Shown here: positions 1 to 5,099 of the stretch, piece after piece
Layout of the letters: each line of letters begins with the position of its first letter
How positions within the stretch are numbered: position 1 is the stretch's first letter
Source: Planctomycetota bacterium
GTDB taxonomy: Bacteria > Planctomycetota > UBA1135 > GCA-002686595
DNA: 5,099 nucleotides
NCBI GenBank assembly: GCA_013140785.1
Contig: JABFRZ010000508.1
Coordinates: 1 to 5,099, forward strand
Reading direction: 5' to 3'
Position numbers and translations under genes: made by a program
Notes under the pieces: model-generated
The model's database searches: none
The model's input: the letters and a program-made list of their open reading frames with translations, nothing else
Told to the model about the DNA's origin: nothing

Positions 1-110
1 CCCGCCAGCCTTACGGGCTCGCCGTCCTCGCGCTCCGCGCCTGGTGCGCTGAGAGCTTGGGCGAGCCCTTCTCCCTGATCGACAGCGAACCGAAGGAGCC
101 CCGCCGATGA
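1..110 (+). CDS. C-terminal end of an unidentified element gene (partial)
   Basis: The frame is open from the left edge of the window (first whole codon at 3) for 35 codons, ending in TGA at 108-110. I do not recognise the protein. The visible tail has a hydrophobic, helix-like stretch (YGLAVLALRAW) followed by a charged end (DSEPKEPRR). The coding call rests on codon use, since 31 of 35 codons end in G or C, while the other two forward frames stop at 51 and 78. It also rests on the ATGA overlap with the integrase start at 107, a usual sign of translational coupling. Genes just upstream of an integrase are often excisionases or small DNA-binding proteins, but nothing seen here shows that function. 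Confidence 0.62.
   Translation, partial: RQPYGLAVLALRAWCAESLGEPFSLIDSEPKEPRR
93..98 (+). promoter_or_regulatory. Shine-Dalgarno site of the integrase
   Basis: AAGGAG lies 8 nt before the ATG at 107, which is near-ideal spacing and fixes this start. The site sits inside the last codons of the upstream gene, so the integrase can be translated both by coupling and by its own ribosome binding site. Confidence 0.75.
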
Positions 111-1344
111 GAACCTACAGCCGAACCCGCCGCGGCAAACGCGGCGCTCGCGTCCAGCTTCCGCGCTGGTGGATCGAGCTGCGCGACTGGCGCGGCATCG
201 TCCGCCAGTTCTCCGGCTTCACCGACCGCGACGCTTCCGCCGAGCTCGGCCGCAAGGTCGAGCGGCTTTCCGAGTTGCGCGGCGCAGGAAGGGAGCCCGA
301 TGGCGAACTGCGCACCTTCGTCGAAGGGATGCCGCCCAAGCTGCGCGAGAAGCTGGCCCGGTGGGGCATTCTTGACAAGCGGGCCGTCCTCGCCGCTCTG
401 CCCCTCGCCGAGCTACTCGACCGCTTCCATGAGACCTTGAGTGCGCGCGGCAATACCGCACTGCACGCACGCTCGACCGTTACGCTGACGCGCCGCGTGT
501 TCGACGCAACCGGCGCGACGTACTGGAGCGACATCGAGCCGGCCGACGTGGCGCGCGCGCTCGCGGAGATGCGCGCGGGTGGAATGTCCGTTTCGCGCTC
601 CAACGGGCTGTTGACGGCCGCCAAGGCTTTCACGCGCTGGGCGTGGGGCGCGCGCATCGTCGCCGAGGACCCGCTGCGCGGTCTCAAGCGCGGCAACGCC
701 AAGGTTGATCGGCGCTACCAGCGCCGCGCGCTGTCCGCCGATGAAATGCGCCACCTTCTCGACGTCACGCAGCGCGGGCCGGTGCACCACGGCCTCGACG
801 GGTGGACGCGCGCCATGCTGTATCGGATCGCGCTCGAAACCGGCCTCCGGCGAAACGAGCTCCGCACCCTGCGCGTGGCGAGCTTCGACCTTGCGGACCC
901 GGAACGGGCAACCGTCACCGTCCGGGCGGCGTACTCGAAGCACCGGCGCGAGGACGTGCTACCCATCATCCCGCGCACGGCGCGCGCGCTCTCCAGCTTC
1001 CTGCGAGGCCGTAGAGCCCTCGAGCAACCCTTCCCCGTTCCTGCTAACGGCGACTCCGCGGCGATGCTCCGGACCGACCTCGAGGCCGCCGACATCGACT
1101 ACAGGGACGAGAGCGGGCGCGTCGTCGACTTCCACGCACTGCGGCACACCTTCGCCACGACTCTCGCGCGTGGCGGAGTCCAGCCGGCGGAGGCGCAGAA
1201 GCTCATGCGCCACGGATCGGTCGAGCTGACGCTCGGCCTCTACACGCACGTTCACGCCGCGGACGCGGCGCGATCTCTGTCGAGCGCGCTTCCCGACCTC
1301 GACACGCGCGAGGCCACGCGCGCCACCGGAACCGGTGGTGCGGA

Positions 1345-1396
1345 GTGTCCGTCACGGTGTCCGTCCGACGCGGCTTCGATCGGCAACGCTCGGCAA
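1345..1396 (+). repeat. Two pairs of short direct repeats before the attachment site
   Basis: GTGTCCGTC occurs at 1345-1353 and 1357-1365 (12-bp period). TCGGCAA occurs at 1380-1386 and 1390-1396 (10-bp period). Both pairs lie in the low-complexity tail of the integrase frame, 64-115 bp before the tRNA core. Repeats spaced about one helical turn apart beside an att core resemble arm-type integrase sites, but in GC-rich coding DNA they could also arise by chance. Confidence 0.35.
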
Positions 1397-1454
1397 TCGG
1401 CGGCCGCGCCGAAACTCGCTGGGGCCGTTGACAGCGCTCTGTGCGGGACTTCGA

Positions 1455-1511
1455 CGGCACTTAAAATCCGAAGGCCGCAAGGCCGTGGGGGTTCGAGTCC
1501 CCCCTTCCCCA
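1455..1511 (+). other. attR-type attachment site in tRNA-Leu(UAA)
   Basis: The tRNA identity block begins at the anticodon loop (about 1459-1460) and runs to the tRNA 3' end, which is the expected duplicated att core. CGG at 1455-1457 and CCG at 1468-1470 form an inverted repeat around a 10-nt centre containing the anticodon loop, a possible pair of core-type recombinase half-sites. Integrases that cross over in the anticodon loop are a known class. The exact crossover and core length cannot be fixed without the other att site. Confidence 0.7.
1460..1511 (+). pseudogene. 3' half of tRNA-Leu(UAA)
   Basis: The fragment starts with a 7-nt anticodon loop CTTAAAA (1460-1466; anticodon TAA at 1462-1464) and the 3' anticodon stem TCCGA. 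A long variable arm follows, GGCC-GCAA-GGCC (1473-1484), typical of class II tRNAs such as Leu. The T arm is GGGGG-TTCGAGT-CCCCC (1487-1503). The acceptor 3' strand is CTTCCCC (1504-1510) with discriminator A1511. It is followed by CCT, so CCA is not fully encoded. The 5' neighbour CGGCA pairs with the 3' anticodon stem at only 2 of 5 positions. No D arm or matching acceptor 5' strand (GGGGAAG expected) precedes it. It cannot give a functional tRNA. It is best read as the displaced chromosomal 3' end left by integration, with the complete gene expected at the other element end. Confidence 0.85.
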
Positions 1512-1525
1512 CCTCGCGCGAACTA

Positions 1526-1548
1526 GGGCGGCGCTTTGTCCGCCGCTC
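1526..1548 (-). terminator. Hairpin at the end of the htpG-lipoprotein transcript
   Basis: GCGGCG (1528-1533) and CGCCGC (1541-1546) form a perfect 6-bp stem around a 7-nt loop. It extends to 8 bp with a G-U pair (1527/1547) and a G-C pair (1526/1548). It overlaps the lipoprotein stop codon and starts 15 nt after the tRNA fragment. No U-tract follows on either strand, so it is not a canonical intrinsic terminator. The position between convergent units fits a weak or bidirectional terminator. Confidence 0.35.
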
Positions 1549-2035
1549 AATCGACGCGCTGCATCTCGAAGACCCCGTGGTCTCCGTTCTCGGCGGTGAA
1601 GTTGGCCCGGAAGGAGTCCCCGACCACCGTGCCCGCGTAGCGGTACACGCCACCGAAGGCCTGGCCGAGATCCTGCTCGCCCTCGAAGTGCAGCACGCCG
1701 TCCTGCTCGCCAACGACATGGAACACGGTCTCGTGCGTGAAGAAGAGCAGGCTGGCGTAGGTCGAGAAGAAGCGCGCGCGGGTGTGCCCGTCGTCCACGC
1801 GCGTCATCAAGCCGCGCAGGCCGCCGGAGTGGCCGTTCCACTCGCTGCGCCACTCGCCTTTCCAGCGCCCCGGCATGCCGGCGCCGGTCCCCGGCGCGTG
1901 GCTCGTCGGCTCGTAGTTCGACGGCTCGTAACTCGACCATGCCCGCTGGAAACGGATCGCGCCGCAGCCCGTGGCCAGCAACGCGAGGGCAACGACGAAG
2001 AGGATCCGCCGCCACGCATGGGAACCGAGGACCAC
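1547..2035 (-). CDS. Small putative lipoprotein
   Basis: A 162-residue protein with a GTG start at 2035 and TGA at 1547-1549. Residues 1-24 are a lipoprotein signal: two arginines (R9, R10), a hydrophobic core (ILFVVALALL) and a lipobox LATGC ending in C24, the predicted lipidated cysteine. Residues 34-48 are a linker with a 5-residue period (SSYEP, SNYEP, TSHAP). From about residue 56 comes a compact domain rich in aromatic residues and likely beta-strands, beginning GRWKGEWRSEWNGHSGGLRGL, with no catalytic motif I can name. I do not assign a family. The start follows the htpG stop by 13 nt, so it is probably co-transcribed with htpG. No good Shine-Dalgarno is seen, which suggests coupling or reinitiation. 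Expected location is a membrane facing the cell envelope. The read-through integrase frame on the other strand here is not considered a real competitor. Confidence 0.8.
   Translation of the reverse strand: MVLGSHAWRRILFVVALALLATGCGAIRFQRAWSSYEPSNYEPTSHAPGTGAGMPGRWKGEWRSEWNGHSGGLRGLMTRVDDGHTRARFFSTYASLLFFTHETVFHVVGEQDGVLHFEGEQDLGQAFGGVYRYAGTVVGDSFRANFTAENGDHGVFEMQRVD
1892..1936 (-). repeat. 15-bp tandem repeat in the lipoprotein linker
   Basis: CGGCTCGTAGTTCGA (1907-1921) is followed directly by CGGCTCGTAACTCGA (1922-1936), with two mismatches. A third, more degraded unit lies at 1892-1906. On the coding strand these give SSYEP, SNYEP and TSHAP, just after the lipidated cysteine. The period is a multiple of three, so copy number can change without a frameshift. 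Confidence 0.65.
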
Positions 2036-2048
2036 GCCGGGGCGAGCC

Positions 2049-3950
<1,902 letters not shown>

Positions 3951-4119
3951 GCTTGGAGAGGGGGTGCTCGGGGGCCGTGCTCGGATCCAGGGGGCGAACA
4001 GGATCGCGGCCCCGGCCGCGGCGCGCAAGGCGCCCGCGCTCCGCAGCCCGATGATTCTCCCGGAAAGGCCCGACACCCCGAGCCTCCGTGGTGTGGGAGG
4101 ATGCGAAAGCGAGCCGAGC
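3951..4119. promoter_or_regulatory. Divergent intergenic region of htpG and the sigma gene
   Basis: This 169-nt gap lies between two divergent starts and must hold both promoters unless they sit within the genes. It contains an inverted repeat CGCGGCC-CC-GGCCGCG (4005-4020) and a direct repeat GTGCTCGG (3964-3971 and 3977-3984), either of which could be an operator. I see no CIRCE element (the HrcA operator) and no convincing sigma-70 or sigma-32 promoter. GGGAGG at 4095-4100 lies 19 nt before the sigma ATG, too far for a normal ribosome binding site. Confidence 0.4.
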
Positions 4120-5099
4120 ATGCAGCCGACATTCGAGATCCGGGAGCTCCTGAACGAGTCGGGCTGGTTGCGCGGCCTGGCGGCGAGCCTGGTCGGGGAT
4201 CCGGCGCTGGCGGATGACCTGGTGCAGGACACGTGGCTGGCGGCGCTGCGGCACCCGCCGCGGGCGGGGCGGGACGCGCGGCCGTGGCTCGCGCGCGTCG
4301 TACACAACCTCGCCCGCAATACCCGACGAGACGGAGCGCGACGCGCGGCGCGCGAGGAGTTCGCGCACGAGGAGCGTTTCGAGTCCAACCCGGAAGCGCT
4401 GGCAGAGGTCGCGGAGGCGCAGCGGTTCCTGGCCGAGGCCGTGACGTGCCTCCCCGAGGAGCTGCGCGCGGTGATCGTGCTGTGCTACTTCCAGGGCCTC
4501 GACTCGAGCCGGGCGGGTGAGCGACTCGACCTCTCGGCGAGCGCGGTGCGCACGCGCCTGCAAGCGGCGCTCACGGCGTTGCGCGCGGATCTCGATCGAC
4601 GCACGCCCGGCGGTCGCGAGGCGTGGGCAGGGATACTGGCGGGGTTGGCACGGACGAGCGCAGGGGCCGTCGGAACCGCGGCAGCGGCCGCCGTGACGGA
4701 GAGCGCGCTGCTCGGACCCTGGGCGCTGGCGCTGGTGGCGGGCGCGGCTGCGGTCGGGCTCGCGGTGATCGTCGTGAGGGGCGAGCGGCGCAACGAGAGC
4801 GAAGGAGAGCGTATTACCCTCGGCACGCCCGGCACGCCTTACGCTCGCGGCACGACCGGCGCTGCCGAACCCGCCCGCCCGGCGCAACCCTATCGTGCCT
4901 CGGAGCCCGAGCTCGAGGCCGACGCGCGCGAGGTGCTGCCGCTCGATTCGAACGTACAGCCGAAGGCGGCGCCGGCTCCCGCCCAAGTAGCTGCGCGGAT
5001 CTCGGGCACGATTCGCGTCGACGGCCGGCCGCCTGAGTGGCCGCTGGCCGTGAGCCTCGCCCCGACGCTTCCACCGGCGGACCCGGACGGCCGGCGCGC
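4120..5099 (+). CDS. ECF-type sigma factor with membrane-anchored C-terminal region (partial)
   Basis: The frame is open from ATG 4120 to the window end: 326 codons with no stop, 3' end missing. Residues about 12-80 match sigma region 2 (WLRGLAASL, LADDLVQDTWLAALR, then RPWLARVVHNLARNTRR), which binds core polymerase and the -10 element. Residues about 98-160 match region 4, with a helix-turn-helix for the -35 element (LPEELRAVIVLCYFQGL, then SASAVRTRLQAALTALR). Beyond a normal ECF length the protein continues. There is a hydrophobic Ala-rich stretch (171-200), a likely transmembrane helix (about 201-219, followed by RGERR), a Pro/Ala/Thr/Glu-rich linker with GTP repeats (235-290), and ARISGTIRVDGRPPEWPLAVSLAP (split as ARISGTIRVDG and RPPEWPLAVSLAP), which resembles the start of a carboxypeptidase-regulatory-like beta-sandwich. 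Inference: a sigma factor held at the membrane with an extracytoplasmic domain. In-frame GTG at 4093 is an alternative start. It is divergent from htpG. Confidence 0.85.
   Translation, partial: MQPTFEIRELLNESGWLRGLAASLVGDPALADDLVQDTWLAALRHPPRAGRDARPWLARVVHNLARNTRRDGARRAAREEFAHEERFESNPEALAEVAEAQRFLAEAVTCLPEELRAVIVLCYFQGLDSSRAGERLDLSASAVRTRLQAALTALRADLDRRTPGGREAWAGILAGLARTSAGAVGTAAAAAVTESALLGPWALALVAGAAAVGLAVIVVRGERRNESEGERITLGTPGTPYARGTTGAAEPARPAQPYRASEPELEADAREVLPLDSNVQPKAAPAPAQVAARISGTIRVDGRPPEWPLAVSLAPTLPPADPDGRR
4822..4857 (+). repeat. 9-bp repeats in the sigma-protein linker
   Basis: GGCACGCCC (4822-4830) and GGCACGCCT (4831-4839) are in tandem, with GGCACGACC at 4849-4857. They encode GTP, GTP and GTT in the low-complexity linker just after the predicted membrane helix. 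The unit keeps frame. Confidence 0.5.

Larger units (their letters stand above)
1..1459 (+). mobile_element. Right end of an element integrated in tRNA-Leu(UAA)
   Basis: A tyrosine recombinase gene lies next to a truncated tRNA 3' half (from 1460), with no tRNA 5' half before it. This is the classic end of an integrative element, prophage or genomic island. The chromosomal side is to the right (lipoprotein, htpG, sigma factor) and the element body runs left beyond the window. Size and cargo cannot be seen. By eye, base composition does not differ clearly from the chromosomal side, so the element may be old or may come from a host of similar GC content. Its exact boundary is the crossover within the shared att core, somewhere at or after about 1459. 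Confidence 0.75.

Noticed and set aside
1460..1511. A group I intron splitting tRNA-Leu(UAA), as in cyanobacteria
   Set aside because: The known intron site lies inside the anticodon, whereas here the whole anticodon loop is present after the junction. The preceding DNA encodes an integrase and shows no tRNA 5' half within the window.
1335..1526. Plus-strand 63-codon frame ending in GVRVPPSPPRAN
   Set aside because: It is a translation of the integrase tail in another frame plus the tRNA fragment. It supports the tRNA call and is not a gene.
1461..2015. Minus-strand frame of 184 codons ending in GRGDSNPHGLAAFGF
   Set aside because: It is a shadow of the lipoprotein gene in another frame. 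Its tail is the antisense translation of the tRNA-Leu fragment, a well-known source of false proteins.
4062..4089. ECF-type autoregulatory promoter (GGAAA then CCGT) before the sigma gene
   Set aside because: The spacer of about 19 nt is longer than the usual 16-17 and the -35 match is partial, so chance is likely.
3951..4119. CIRCE or sigma-32 heat-shock promoter for htpG
   Set aside because: No TTAGCACTC-N9-GAGTGCTAA-like repeat and no convincing CTTGAA/CCCCAT pair was found by eye.
3951..4388. Upstream extension of the htpG frame by 146 codons
   Set aside because: The 633-residue form starting at 3950 matches the family N-terminus. The extension runs antisense to the sigma factor start and across the intergenic region.

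Overview
The window is GC-rich DNA, and its genes favour G or C at the third codon position. It looks chromosomal and most like a high-GC member of the Planctomycetota. That is an inference from the style of the integrase N-terminus and from an ECF sigma factor joined to a membrane segment, an arrangement I know from planctomycetes. Another high-GC phylum, such as Myxococcota, cannot be excluded.

Layout. Positions 1 to about 1460 are the end of an integrated genetic element. It holds the last codons of an unidentified gene (stop at 108-110), then a tyrosine recombinase (start 107) coupled to it by an ATGA overlap, with a clear Shine-Dalgarno. At 1460-1511 the sequence becomes the 3' half of a class II tRNA, recognisable as tRNA-Leu with anticodon UAA: anticodon loop, long variable arm, T arm and acceptor 3' strand. 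No tRNA 5' half precedes it. This is what is left at one end of an element that integrated into a tRNA gene. The intact tRNA copy should lie at the other, unseen end to the left.

From about 1512 the DNA is the original chromosome. On the minus strand are htpG (Hsp90 chaperone, 3950 to 2049) and, 13 nt after it, a small lipoprotein gene (2035 to 1547). They probably form one transcript that ends at a hairpin (1526-1548) facing the tRNA fragment. On the plus strand, divergent from htpG across a 169-nt gap, starts a gene (4120 to beyond the window end) for an ECF-type sigma factor. It continues into a transmembrane helix, a Pro/Ala/Thr-rich linker and the start of what looks like a beta-sandwich domain.

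Two points stand out. First, the integrase frame has no stop before the attachment site. In the integrated state it reads through the tRNA fragment and antisense to the lipoprotein gene and the end of htpG, to a stop at 2314. Integration therefore appears to replace the recombinase tail. Second, the sigma factor is fused to a membrane anchor, which suggests a one-protein signalling device rather than a soluble sigma factor with a separate anti-sigma factor.
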